A stretch of DNA of 51,529 bases from Paractinoplanes ferrugineus (lineage in GTDB: Bacteria > Actinomycetota > Actinomycetes > Mycobacteriales > Micromonosporaceae), in contig NZ_BOMM01000080.1 of the NCBI RefSeq assembly GCF_016862195.1, positions 1-51,529 of the forward strand. The letters run 5' to 3'. Shown here in pieces: positions 15,855 through 23,828 of this stretch (the stretch's first letter is position 1; each line of letters starts with the position of its first letter). The notes beneath the pieces were generated by a model, which saw only the letters and a list, made by a program, of their open reading frames with translations, was not told where the DNA came from and searched no databases. Made by a program: the position numbers and the translations under genes.

Positions 15855-16532
15855 TCAGGCCGTCCAGTGCGGGGTGGAGTAGTAGAGCGGCTTCCACTCC
15901 GCCTCGAACTTCTGGGCCACGATCGGCGGGTAGGTGCCGATCACCTTCGCCTTGCGCTCCGGCGGCAGACCGTCGACGATCCACGGCACCATCTCGACCG
16001 CGTCCTTCACGTTGCCGGCCGCCCGGATGTTGTTGGTGACCTGAGCCCACTCCTGCTGGGTCATGTATTCGCCGATCATCGGCAAGGTGTCCTTCTCCTC
16101 GTGCCCGAGGTGGAAGGTCAGCTTGGTCACGAGTTCGTCGATGACGTCGGCCAGCATCGCCTCGGTCACCTCCGGCTTCTCGAACGCCGCGTCCACGCCC
16201 GCCAGCAGCGGGTCGATGAGCTCGTGCTCGGCCTCCATGGCGTCCAGTGTGGACATCCCGGAGACGCTGCCGCGGAGCTTTTCCCGCAGGGGCGGCCAGA
16301 GGAAGCTGTCCTCGCTGCGGTGATGCTGCAGCAGCTGACGCTTGAACACGCCCCAGCCGTTGAAGATGGCCAGTTGCTGGACCGGGTCGCTCAGGTTGCT
16401 CTTGCTCGCGGTGGTCGCGAGGCTGACCAGGTCGCGGCGAAAGGCGTCGTGGGCGGCCATCATCGCGGTGAGATCGATCTCGCCGGCCCCATGACGTGCC
16501 GCATTCGAATCGGGCAGATTGCTCGATGACAT
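15855..16532 (-). CDS. Hemerythrin HHE-domain protein
   Basis: A 225-residue four-helix-bundle protein with hemerythrin cation-binding signatures: AHDAFRRDL, LLQHHRSEDSFLWP, MEAEHELIDPLL and HLGHEEKDTLP. These His/Glu residues would form a di-iron site that binds oxygen or nitric oxide. Actinobacterial members are cytoplasmic and linked to redox stress. The ATG at 16532 has an AGGAG site 8 bases upstream and is preferred over the Met at 16568. A 12-bp palindrome lies about 95 bases upstream. Confidence 0.85.
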   Translation of the reverse strand: MSSSNLPDSNAARHGAGEIDLTAMMAAHDAFRRDLVSLATTASKSNLSDPVQQLAIFNGWGVFKRQLLQHHRSEDSFLWPPLREKLRGSVSGMSTLDAMEAEHELIDPLLAGVDAAFEKPEVTEAMLADVIDELVTKLTFHLGHEEKDTLPMIGEYMTQQEWAQVTNNIRAAGNVKDAVEMVPWIVDGLPPERKAKVIGTYPPIVAQKFEAEWKPLYYSTPHWTA

Positions 16533-16624
16533 GAACGCACTCCTGTGGTCGGGATGATCCGCGCTCATTGCGCCAGATCATCCGGCAGACGCTGCGGGAC
16601 CGGCCAAGGCACCACGCAGAAAGC

Positions 16625-17896
16625 TTAGTTAGCTAACTTCCTTTGGTCAACGGCGACCGGCTCGGCGCCGCCTGCCGCATTGGGCCGCCGCGGGCTGCTG
16701 AACCGGCGGACGAACGGTCGCTCGACGGATCGGTACAACCCGCGGGCGGCGAGCAGGATCACGGTGAACATGACGGCCCCCAGCAGCAGACCGACGCCCA
16801 CCGGCCAGTCCTCGGTTCCGGAGATCTCCACCGAGATGCCCCAGCCGAAGGCCAGCAGCAGGCCGTGCACCATGTAGAAGGCGAACGAGGTCTCGCCGAG
16901 CCAGACCCAGCGCCGTCCGCTGAAGACGGTTCCCCGCCCGGCCCGGTCGGCTTGACTGGCGGCCGCGATGAGCGGCACGCAGAAGAAGCCGATCACTCCC
17001 GACACAGTGATCAGATAGAAGGGCGTGAACAGGGCGGCGGCGTAGCCCGCCAGGAAGATCCCGGCGGCCGGCAGCATGCCCGTCCGCGGCCAGCGGTGGG
17101 CGATGACGATCCGGGCCGCCAGCATGCCGAGCACGAAGTCGAGCAGGCGAGCCAGCGGGAAGAAGTAGACGAACCACAGCTGGGTGGGTGGCAGACCCTC
17201 GGGCTGACCGGGCAGCGTCACCGTGCTCGGTGCGTCCGACACGAGGAAATAGCTGATGAACGGCACCGATGTGGTGACCACGGCGAGCAGTCCGGCGGCC
17301 GGCCACAGCCGCGCCTCCGGAATGCGCCGCAGCGCGCGCAGCAGGAACGGGAAGAGCAGGTAGAAGAACGCCTCACAGGCGATGGACCAGCTCAGCGGGT
17401 TCATCGAGGTCGCATAGCCGAGTTTGCCGGGGAACCACGGCTGGATCAGGAAGAGGTTCGCCACCGCCGGCCCGGCCGCGATGGCGGTGCCGGACATCGT
17501 GATGATCAGGGCGGCGAACAGGAAGGTCGCCACGTGGTTGGGATAGATCTTGACCAGCCGGCGGCGCCAGAAGCGCAGCGCCGTGTCGGCCTCCCGGGCG
17601 GACCAGGTGAGCACGAATCCGCTCAGGATGAAGAAGAACGACACCCCGGCCGTCCCGCCCTTGGCGAACACGAACTCGGTGACCTTGCCGACGCCGCCCG
17701 ACAGGTACGAGAACAGCGTGAAGTGGAACGCGAAGACCATCAGCGCGGCCGCGAACCGCATCCCGGTCAGCGAGTCCAACCGGGTCTCCTGACCGGGCGG
17801 AAGGCCGGGCGGCGAGCCGGGCGACGCAGCGGCGCGTGGGGGTGTTTCGACTTGCCCTGGCGGCCCGGGCGAGGGCCGGGGGATCGCTCGGTCCAT
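16625..17896 (-). CDS. Acyltransferase-3 membrane O-acyltransferase
   Basis: A 423-residue integral-membrane acyltransferase with about ten helices: RLDSLTGMRFAAALMVFAFHF, GVSFFFILSGFVLTWS and RRRLVKIYPNHVATF are family signatures. The Met at 17896 is preceded by GGAGGC; the alternative at 17989 adds a 31-residue non-conserved leader. A Pro-rich N-terminal segment (about 1-35) precedes the first helix. The penultimate codons include a TTA Leu. It is a paralogue of the protein at 13523. The acceptor could be a surface glycan or a secondary metabolite; nothing in the sequence decides. Confidence 0.8.
   Translation of the reverse strand: MDRAIPRPSPGPPGQVETPPRAAASPGSPPGLPPGQETRLDSLTGMRFAAALMVFAFHFTLFSYLSGGVGKVTEFVFAKGGTAGVSFFFILSGFVLTWSAREADTALRFWRRRLVKIYPNHVATFLFAALIITMSGTAIAAGPAVANLFLIQPWFPGKLGYATSMNPLSWSIACEAFFYLLFPFLLRALRRIPEARLWPAAGLLAVVTTSVPFISYFLVSDAPSTVTLPGQPEGLPPTQLWFVYFFPLARLLDFVLGMLAARIVIAHRWPRTGMLPAAGIFLAGYAAALFTPFYLITVSGVIGFFCVPLIAAASQADRAGRGTVFSGRRWVWLGETSFAFYMVHGLLLAFGWGISVEISGTEDWPVGVGLLLGAVMFTVILLAARGLYRSVERPFVRRFSSPRRPNAAGGAEPVAVDQRKLAN
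16627..16638. promoter_or_regulatory. 12-bp palindrome upstream of the hemerythrin gene
   Basis: AGTTAGCTAACT is a perfect palindrome in a locally AT-rich patch. It overlaps the last codons of the acyltransferase and lies about 95 bases upstream of the hemerythrin start on the same strand. It looks like a MarR- or PadR-type operator. Confidence 0.35.
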
Positions 17897-18035
17897 TACT
17901 GCCTCCGCTGGATCACGTCGGTGAGGTGCGTGCTCACCAGCGTTGACCTCGGCGATATAGCGGTTATTAAACGCGGATTGACGGTTCATGCTATTGATGG
18001 TTACGGCGGTTGACGTTATTCGCTAGGCTGTCGGC

Positions 18036-18959
18036 ATGACTGAAGCGATTACGTTCTCGGAGTACGGCGGCCCGGAGGTGCTGACCCTGGTCGGCGTCGA
18101 CGAGCCGGTCCCCGCGCCCGGCCAGGTCCGCATCGCGGTCCGCGCCGCCGGCGTCAACCAGCTCGACTGGAAGATCCGCAGCGGCGCGATGGCCGCGGTG
18201 CGACCGGTCCAGTTCCCCGCCCCGCTCGGGATGGAGGTGGCCGGCATCGTCGACGCCGTCGGCGACGGGGTCACCGCCTGGCGGGTCGGCGACGAGGTGC
18301 TCGCCCAGGTGCAGGCCGGTTATGCGACCCAGGTCCTGGCCGCCGCCGAGGTCACCGCGACCAAACCGGCCCAGATGTCGTGGGAGGTGGCCGCCGCCCT
18401 GCCGGTGGCCGCCGACACCGCCTACCGGGTGCTCGACGAGCTCGGCGTCAAGAGCGGCGAGACCCTGCTCATCCACGGCGCGGCGGGTGGCGTCGGCACC
18501 CTCGCCACCCAATTCGCGGTGGATCTGGGCGTCACCGTCATCGGCACCGCGAGTGATGCCAACCATGACTACCTTCGTTCGCTCGGCGCGGTCCCGATCC
18601 GTTACGGCGACGGCCTTCCGGCCCGGGTCCGCGAGGCCGCCCCACAGGGCGTCGACGCCGTTCTCGACTGTGCGGGCGCCGGCGTGCTCGCCGATTCGGT
18701 CGAGTTCACCGGCGATCCGGCTCGCGTGGCGACGATCGCCGACCCGATCGGGGCACGGGGCACCGGCACGCGTTTCTCGTCCGGCTTCGGTGGGCGTGGC
18801 TTCTTCGCCGAGGGGGTGGCGCAGGCCGCCCGGCTGTCCGCGGCGGGCACTCTGCAGATGCCGATCTGGCGCACTTTCGCCCTGGCCGAGGTCGCCGAGG
18901 CCCACCGGGCCAGCGCCGAGGGGCACCTGCGCGGCAAGATCGTCCTGCTCCCGCACTGA
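18036..18959 (+). CDS. NADPH-dependent quinone oxidoreductase (zinc-free MDR family)
   Basis: Medium-chain dehydrogenase/reductase of 307 residues. The N-terminal GroES-like domain (ITFSEYGGPEVL, GVNQLDWKIRSG) is followed by a Rossmann domain with HGAAGGVGTLATQ and ends in LRGKIVLLP, the usual family ending. No zinc-binding Cys/His cluster is visible, so it fits the quinone/enoyl reductase branch. It is monocistronic, divergent from the acyltransferase and closed by a strong terminator. Confidence 0.85.
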   Translation: MTEAITFSEYGGPEVLTLVGVDEPVPAPGQVRIAVRAAGVNQLDWKIRSGAMAAVRPVQFPAPLGMEVAGIVDAVGDGVTAWRVGDEVLAQVQAGYATQVLAAAEVTATKPAQMSWEVAAALPVAADTAYRVLDELGVKSGETLLIHGAAGGVGTLATQFAVDLGVTVIGTASDANHDYLRSLGAVPIRYGDGLPARVREAAPQGVDAVLDCAGAGVLADSVEFTGDPARVATIADPIGARGTGTRFSSGFGGRGFFAEGVAQAARLSAAGTLQMPIWRTFALAEVAEAHRASAEGHLRGKIVLLPH

Positions 18960-18983
18960 GTCCCGACGTCCGGCCTGCCGCAC

Positions 18984-19020
18984 GCAAATCGCCCCGGTGA
19001 TGGTCACCGGGGCGATTTGC
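18984..19020. terminator. Strong bidirectional terminator
   Basis: A perfect 17-bp stem (GCAAATCGCCCCGGTGA and complement) with a 3-base loop separates the convergent oxidoreductase and exporter genes. Confidence 0.85.
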
Positions 19021-19030
19021 CGGGGGAGGG

Positions 19031-20491
19031 TCAAGCTTTCGGGACCCCGGTGGTCCGGCGCGGATAGAGGAAGACGAGCAGAGCGGTGAAGGCGAACACC
19101 GCGGCATCGATGTAGAGCACCCGGCCGGCCGACGTCGGGAAGCTCGTCCCCTTCTGGAACTCCGCGAGCGCCACGCCGAGCGTCGCGACCCCGATCGCGC
19201 TGCCCATCTGGACCATCGTGGCCTGCAGGCCCGAGGCCGAACCGGCGTCCGACTCGGGGATGCCACTGAGGATGAAGTCCTGCAGGGGCGCGACCACGAT
19301 GCCGAGACCGACACCGAGTCCGGCCAGCGGCCCGACGATCGTCCAGAGGTCGAGCTCGTTGCCCCGGTCGATGATGGTCCAGCCGACCCAGATCGCCCCG
19401 GCCATCGCGATCACCCCGCCCAGCTGCAGCACGGTGCGCCCGAGCGCCTTGGACAGCTTGACCGACAGGCCGGCACCGATCATCAGGCCGAGCGCCAGCG
19501 GGATCAGCGTCACGCCGGCCTTGAACGGGCCGAAGCCCAGACCGCCCTGCAGGAACACCATCAGGACGAAGGCGATCGCCGTGACGCCGCCGAAGAAGAT
19601 CAGGGTCACCAGCAGGCCGACCGAGAAGGAGCGGATGCGGAACAGGCGCAGGTCGACGAGCGTGGACTCACCGAGCCGGGTCTTGCGGCGCTCGACCAGG
19701 AGGAACAGTGCCGCCGCCGGTACCGACAGGGCCAGCATGACCCAGATCCACGGCGCCCAGTCCTCCTCCTGCCCCTGGATCACCGGGAACACGATGAGGA
19801 AGACGGCGACCGCACTGGTAAGCGTGCCCAACAGGTCGACCTTGAGCCGGTCGGACGAGCGCGACTCCCCCATGACGGAGGAGGCGACGAGGAAGACCGC
19901 GATGCCGATCGGGATGTTGATCAGGAAGATCGGCCGCCAGTCGAGACCGAACAGGTCGGCGTCGATGAGCGAGCCGGCGATCAGCGGCGCGGTGAGGCCG
20001 CCGAGGCCGGTGACGGCACCGAAGAGCCCGAAGGCGGCGGCGCGCTGCTCCTTCGGGAACCAGACGCTGATGCTGGCCAGCACCTGCGGCAGCATGACCG
20101 CCGCGGCCAGGCCCTGCAGCACCCGGGAGGCGACCAGGAAGCCCGCGGTGGGCGCGACGCCGCACAGCGTGGAGGTCACCAGGAACCCGACGAGGCCGGT
20201 CAGGAACATTCGCTTACGACCGTAGATGTCGCCGAGCCGGCCGCCGGTCAGCAGCATGACGGCGAAGGCCAGCGCGTAGCCGGCGACCACCCACTGCACC
20301 TGCTCGTAGGACGCGTCGATGTCGGACCGGATGGACGGCACGGCCACGTTGGCCATCGTCACGTCCATCAGTTCCATGAACGTCGCGACCAGCAGCGTGA
20401 CCGTCGCGATCCAGGTGCGGCGAGTGACGACCGGCTCGCCCGACGCCGGCGGCTCGTTGAGGCCGATCGGAGTTGTTTCGGCTGATGCCAC
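19031..20491 (-). CDS. MFS drug exporter, DHA2 family (14 helices)
   Basis: A 486-residue EmrB/QacA-type proton-driven exporter. Signatures are DVTMANVAVPSI (motif D1-like), GGRLGDIYGRKRMF (motif A), ASRVLQGLAAAVMLP and GLGGLTAPLIAGSL (motif C). Fourteen helices are predicted. I place the start at the GTG at 20491, which has a GGAG site 6 bases upstream; the open frame extends to 20575 without one. It is divergent from the tandem-MarR regulator at 20667, the usual exporter/repressor pair. It could export the cluster's product or an unrelated toxin. Confidence 0.85.
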   Translation of the reverse strand: MASAETTPIGLNEPPASGEPVVTRRTWIATVTLLVATFMELMDVTMANVAVPSIRSDIDASYEQVQWVVAGYALAFAVMLLTGGRLGDIYGRKRMFLTGLVGFLVTSTLCGVAPTAGFLVASRVLQGLAAAVMLPQVLASISVWFPKEQRAAAFGLFGAVTGLGGLTAPLIAGSLIDADLFGLDWRPIFLINIPIGIAVFLVASSVMGESRSSDRLKVDLLGTLTSAVAVFLIVFPVIQGQEEDWAPWIWVMLALSVPAAALFLLVERRKTRLGESTLVDLRLFRIRSFSVGLLVTLIFFGGVTAIAFVLMVFLQGGLGFGPFKAGVTLIPLALGLMIGAGLSVKLSKALGRTVLQLGGVIAMAGAIWVGWTIIDRGNELDLWTIVGPLAGLGVGLGIVVAPLQDFILSGIPESDAGSASGLQATMVQMGSAIGVATLGVALAEFQKGTSFPTSAGRVLYIDAAVFAFTALLVFLYPRRTTGVPKA

Positions 20492-20572
20492 GACTGTCTC
20501 CAGATGGATGAGGAGCTTGCGGAACGAGGTGCGTGGAGCGTTGGCCGATCGAACGCAGGTTATCGTCAGTCT

Positions 20573-20646
20573 CAAACACCGTCAACAAGTCGATTCATCA
20601 TCTCGCGTAATTATCTTCTTGAAACTCCGTCAACCACTGATACTCT
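20573..20646 (+). promoter_or_regulatory. Promoter and direct repeats in the exporter/tandem-MarR intergenic region
   Basis: TTGAAA (20619-20624) and TACTCT (20641-20646), 16 bases apart, form a likely promoter for the tandem-MarR gene. Two direct repeats sharing CCGTCAAC (CAAACACCGTCAACAA at 20573 and GAAACTCCGTCAACCA at 20621) are 48 bases apart, the second overlapping the promoter. They are candidate operators for the regulator itself. Confidence 0.45.
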
Positions 20647-20666
20647 TCGGCCCGGGAGGGAGAAGC

Positions 20667-21542
20667 GTGCAGATCGCCGACGACTTCGACAGCGCGCCGG
20701 TCACGTCCGCGCTCGGGGCATACACCGCTCATCTGCTGCACCGCGCCTGCGTCCGGACGCGAGCGGTGATGCGTTCGGCCGTGCCGGCCGGCGCCGATCC
20801 GCGCGACTTCGTCATCCTCGGCGTGCTGATGAGCGGCGAGGGGATGTCCCAGCAGGAGGTCGCCGACCGGCTCAACATCAACCGCACCGCCATGGTCAAG
20901 CTGCTGGATCGGCTCGAGAGCATCGGTCACGTCGTGCGCCGGCGCAATGTCAACGACCGCCGGTCCTACATCCTGACGCTGACCCCGGCCGGCCGGGCCG
21001 CCGTGCAGGCGTGGGAACCCCTGGTGGCGGCGGGCGAGGCGGCGCTCACCGCCCCCCTGCTGCCCGAGGAACGGCAGCGCCTCAACGACCTGCTCCGCCG
21101 GCTGCTCCCGGCCCTGGACGCCTGGTTGCCGCATCTGCCCAGCCAGCGCACGGGTTACCTGCTGATCCACGCCGACCTGCGGCTGCGCCGGCACGCCGAG
21201 TACGAGCTGTCCCGGATCGGCCTGCAGCAGCGCCACTTCGCCGCGCTGGCCACCCTGGCCCAGATCGGCCGGCCCTGCACCCAGCAGGAGCTGGCGCAGC
21301 GACTCGACGCCCACGACGCCGCGATGGTCCCGGTCCTCGACGATCTCGAGGCCCGCCGCCTGTGCGAGCGCCGCCGCGACCGGCGGGACCGGCGGCGCTA
21401 CGCCCTGCGGTTGACCGAGGAGGGGCAGGCGGCGCTGCGGGCGGCACAAGTGGTGATGCGGGCGGTCAACGAGGGGGTGGTGGCCCTGCTCGCCGCCGAC
21501 GGCGAGCGCGAGCTGCGCCGGCTGCTCACCAAGCTGGGTTGA
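20667..21542 (+). CDS. Tandem MarR-domain transcriptional regulator
   Basis: A 291-residue protein built of two MarR winged-helix domains in one chain. The first (about 35-120) contains QQEVADRLNINRTAMVKLLDRLE and the wing VRRRNVNDRRSYILTLT; the second (about 180-290) contains QQELAQRLDAHDAAMVPVLDDLE and RRDRRDRRRYALRLT. Ordinary MarR proteins have about 150 residues and dimerise, so this is a covalent pseudo-dimer. The start is the GTG at 20667 with a GGGAGGG site. It probably represses the divergent MFS exporter. A close paralogue is encoded at 46775-47644. Confidence 0.85.
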   Translation: MQIADDFDSAPVTSALGAYTAHLLHRACVRTRAVMRSAVPAGADPRDFVILGVLMSGEGMSQQEVADRLNINRTAMVKLLDRLESIGHVVRRRNVNDRRSYILTLTPAGRAAVQAWEPLVAAGEAALTAPLLPEERQRLNDLLRRLLPALDAWLPHLPSQRTGYLLIHADLRLRRHAEYELSRIGLQQRHFAALATLAQIGRPCTQQELAQRLDAHDAAMVPVLDDLEARRLCERRRDRRDRRRYALRLTEEGQAALRAAQVVMRAVNEGVVALLAADGERELRRLLTKLG

Positions 21543-21549
21543 GCGGCCG

Positions 21550-21585
21550 CCGGCCGGGCGGTCCCGGTGCGGACCACCCGGCCGG
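21550..21585. terminator. Stem-loop terminator between convergent genes
   Basis: A 15-bp stem with one mismatch (CCGGCCGGGCGGTCC against GGACCACCCGGCCGG) and a 6-base loop lies between the tandem-MarR stop and the stop of the secreted-protein gene. Confidence 0.65.
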
Positions 21586-21614
21586 ATCGGCTGCGCTTCA
21601 GCCCGGCGCCGGGC

Positions 21615-22220
21615 TCACTGCGGGATCGGCTCGGCCGGGAAGTTCTCCGGAACGGTCCAGACGCTGAGCCGCTCGCCGAAGAACTCACTGACATTCGGCA
21701 CGGTGAACGGCCCGAACACGCGCTTGCCGGTCTGCGGATCGAACTGGTGCACCACCGCCGTCGCGGAGTGCGACTTGAAGTGGTTGTCGTCGGCCATCGT
21801 GAACAGCACGTCGACGGTGAAGGCCTGCTCCATCCCGGTGGTCTTCGGGTCCCAGGTGAAATGGACCTGGTGCATGAAGTAGGAGCAGTCGGCGTTGCGC
21901 CGCCAGAAGCCCGAGTTGGCGGCGGGCGAGACGTTCACCGGGTTCGCCTCGACCACTCCCCCGCCCGGGGTGAAGGTGATCAGGGTCGACTCGGTCCGCC
22001 CCGGGAACGGCTGCCCGGGGAAGTAGACCTGGGCGTACCAGGAGCCGACGATCGGGGCGTACAGCGAGGTCGTGGCGCATCGGGGCGGTTTGGCCGCCGG
22101 CACCGAGGCGGAGGCGGCGGGCGCCGGCCCGACGAACAGCAGGGCGAGCAGTGCGAGAAGACCGCCGACCGCGGTACGCCTGCCGGGTCGCCGGAGCGGA
22201 CGGTGATTCGCCAACGTCAT
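21615..22220 (-). CDS. Secreted protein of unknown function
   Basis: A 201-residue protein with a clear signal peptide (basic n-region RRPGRR, hydrophobic core, cleavage near ASA about residue 38). The mature part reads as an all-beta domain: SLYAPIVGSWYAQVYFP, STLITFTPGGGVVEANP, SGFWRRN, HFKSHSATAVVHQFDP. This resembles lipocalin-like 'monitor' domains, but I cannot name the family firmly. The Met at 22220 has a GAAAGGAAA site upstream. CCGATAACGC, a variant of the cluster motif, lies 67 bases upstream. Confidence 0.65.
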   Translation of the reverse strand: MTLANHRPLRRPGRRTAVGGLLALLALLFVGPAPAASASVPAAKPPRCATTSLYAPIVGSWYAQVYFPGQPFPGRTESTLITFTPGGGVVEANPVNVSPAANSGFWRRNADCSYFMHQVHFTWDPKTTGMEQAFTVDVLFTMADDNHFKSHSATAVVHQFDPQTGKRVFGPFTVPNVSEFFGERLSVWTVPENFPAEPIPQ

Positions 22221-22312
22221 GGCGGATTTCCTTTCGAGAGGTGCCACGATTGATCGGACTACTGGTCCGGCCGACTATGGGCCGCACCGATAACGCGGCG
22301 GTGAAGCCGCGC

Positions 22313-22519
22313 TCACCGCCCGACGCAGCGGCCGCCGCACCGGCCCGGACAGCGCGGGCGCGACGGAGGCGGGCCGGCCGCGGCCGGGTCACCGGGGGGT
22401 GGGTGATCGCCCCACAGGACCGCCTGGACGATGTCGAGCGGTGGGTGGACCGGGGCGGCGTACAGGCCGGAGATCGCTATGTGCAGACCGAAATTGGCGA
22501 TCAGGTCACGAAACTTCAC
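22313..22519 (-). CDS. Small overlapping open reading frame downstream of the short SARP
   Basis: A possible 68-residue protein starting at a GTG (22519) with a textbook GGAGG site 5 bases upstream, inside the last codons of the short SARP gene (14-base overlap). Third codon positions are GC-rich, as in real genes here. The N-terminal half (VKFRDLIANFGLHIAISGLYAAP) could be an amphipathic helix; the C-terminal half is Pro/Gly/Cys-rich. I do not recognise it. It could be an unrecognised peptide gene or a chance open frame. Confidence 0.4.
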   Translation of the reverse strand: MKFRDLIANFGLHIAISGLYAAPVHPPLDIVQAVLWGDHPPPGDPAAAGPPPSRPRCPGRCGGRCVGR

Positions 22520-23051
22520 TGGGTCCTCCATGGGCGACGGGCAGGCGGGCGGCCAGCAGGCGGCATTCCGCGCGGGCCGCGGTCAGCCAGCCGGCCAGCG
22601 AGGCGACGACCGGGCCGCCGCGCCGGCCGCCGAGCACCGGGCCCCGCCACTGCCGCAGGGCCAGGTCGAAACTGTGCGCGGCGAGATCGGCCCGGCGTTC
22701 GTGCAACTGGCTGCGGCCCTCGTTGACCAGCCGGACGAAGTCGTGCATGTCCGAGCCGTCCGGCGACGCCATGCTGAGCAGATAACCGTGGCCACGGGTC
22801 AGGATCGGGGCCGCGCCGTTCGCGAACGGGCTGAGCACGGACCGCAGTCGCGAGATGTAGTTCTGCAGACCGGCTCGGGCCCGGCGCGGCGGCAACCGGC
22901 CCCACAGCTCCTCGACGATGTGGTCGGCGCTGATCTCCTCGTTGGCCCGCATCACCAGCGTGGTCAGCAGGATCTCGAGCTTGGGGCCGGCGATCGCGAC
23001 GACCCGGCCGTGATCGACGATCCGGGCCGGGCCGAGGATCTCGTAACGCAT
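22506..23051 (-). CDS. Short SARP-family regulator (truncated BTAD)
   Basis: A Streptomyces-antibiotic-regulatory-protein homologue of only 181 residues. The N-terminal OmpR-like winged-helix domain (about 1-95) is complete: RYEILGPARIVDHG, GPKLEILLTTLVMRANEEIS, LQNYISRLRSVL and TRGHGYLLS. The bacterial transcriptional activation domain begins (DMHDFVRLVNEGRSQL) but stops after about 80 residues; SARPs usually run to 250-280 residues, as its neighbour at 31424 does. No continuation was seen in other frames. It is the penultimate gene of the long minus-strand unit from 30669. It may be a functional small SARP or a degenerate duplicate. Confidence 0.75.
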   Translation of the reverse strand: MRYEILGPARIVDHGRVVAIAGPKLEILLTTLVMRANEEISADHIVEELWGRLPPRRARAGLQNYISRLRSVLSPFANGAAPILTRGHGYLLSMASPDGSDMHDFVRLVNEGRSQLHERRADLAAHSFDLALRQWRGPVLGGRRGGPVVASLAGWLTAARAECRLLAARLPVAHGGPSEVS

Positions 23052-23069
23052 GTGGGTGCCCCCGTCGGG

Positions 23070-23783
23070 TCAGGCGGCCGCCGTGAGCGGGCTGCTGAAG
23101 GTCGCTCGCAGGCAACGCCGCAGCTCCGCTCCGAACGCGGCGGAATGCAGGAAGAAATGGCCGCCGGGCACGGTGACCCGGGCGGCCGGGCCGGTGGTGG
23201 TGCGGACCCAGTCACGCTGACCCGCGGGTGTGATGAGCGGATCCGCGCTGCCCGCGAAGACGGTCACCGGACAGTCCAGCAGGTCGCCCGCGGGCGGCCG
23301 ATAGGACTGGAGCAACCTCAGGTCGGCACGCAGCACCCCGAGCAGCCGCGAACGCAGTGCCGGGTAGACGTCGAGCTCGGGCGGCAGGCCACCGAAGCTC
23401 GCGACGGCGCTCGCCAGCTCGTCGTCCGACAGGGCGGCGTGCACCGCCCGGGCCGTCGGGTGGGCCGGGGCGTCCCGGCCGGACACGAGCAGGTGCGCGG
23501 GTTCCCCGAGCCGGTGCCGCGCCGCCCGGGCCGCCTCGAAGGCGATCAGGGCGCCGAAGCTGTGCCCGAACACCGCGTACGGGCCGCCGCGGTGGTGGTG
23601 GGCCATCTCCTCGACGACCCAGGCGACCATCGCGGGGAAGTCGGTGATCGGGTTCGCCCGGCGGCGGGTACCGCGGCCGGGCAGTTCCACGGCGTACATC
23701 TCGATGGTCGCCGGAAGCAGCGTCGTCCAGCGGCGATAGGTGGCGGCGGAGCCGCCGGCGTAGGGAAGGCAGAACAGCTGCAT
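23070..23783 (-). CDS. Type II (editing) thioesterase
   Basis: Alpha/beta hydrolase of 237 residues that removes aberrant acyl groups from carrier proteins or releases products. It shows the family opening LFCLPYAGGSAATYRRW, nucleophile S75 in GHSFGA, acid D181 in GSADPLITP and base H209 in PGGHFFLH. Such enzymes are common with modular PKS/NRPS but unusual with type II systems. Here the likely partner is the ACP fused to the cyclase at 28354. The GCTTTATTC variant of the cluster motif lies 22 bases before its start; the ribosome site is weak. Confidence 0.9.
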   Translation of the reverse strand: MQLFCLPYAGGSAATYRRWTTLLPATIEMYAVELPGRGTRRRANPITDFPAMVAWVVEEMAHHHRGGPYAVFGHSFGALIAFEAARAARHRLGEPAHLLVSGRDAPAHPTARAVHAALSDDELASAVASFGGLPPELDVYPALRSRLLGVLRADLRLLQSYRPPAGDLLDCPVTVFAGSADPLITPAGQRDWVRTTTGPAARVTVPGGHFFLHSAAFGAELRRCLRATFSSPLTAAA

Positions 23784-23828
23784 GAGTTCATTGCAGCAAT
23801 CGTGAATAAAGCGAGGGTTTGCTGCCGA

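Noticed and set aside
22313..22505. Missing half of the BTAD of the short SARP in another frame
   Set aside because: None of the three minus-strand frames downstream shows the helical BTAD repeats seen in the full SARP, so a simple frameshift is not supported.
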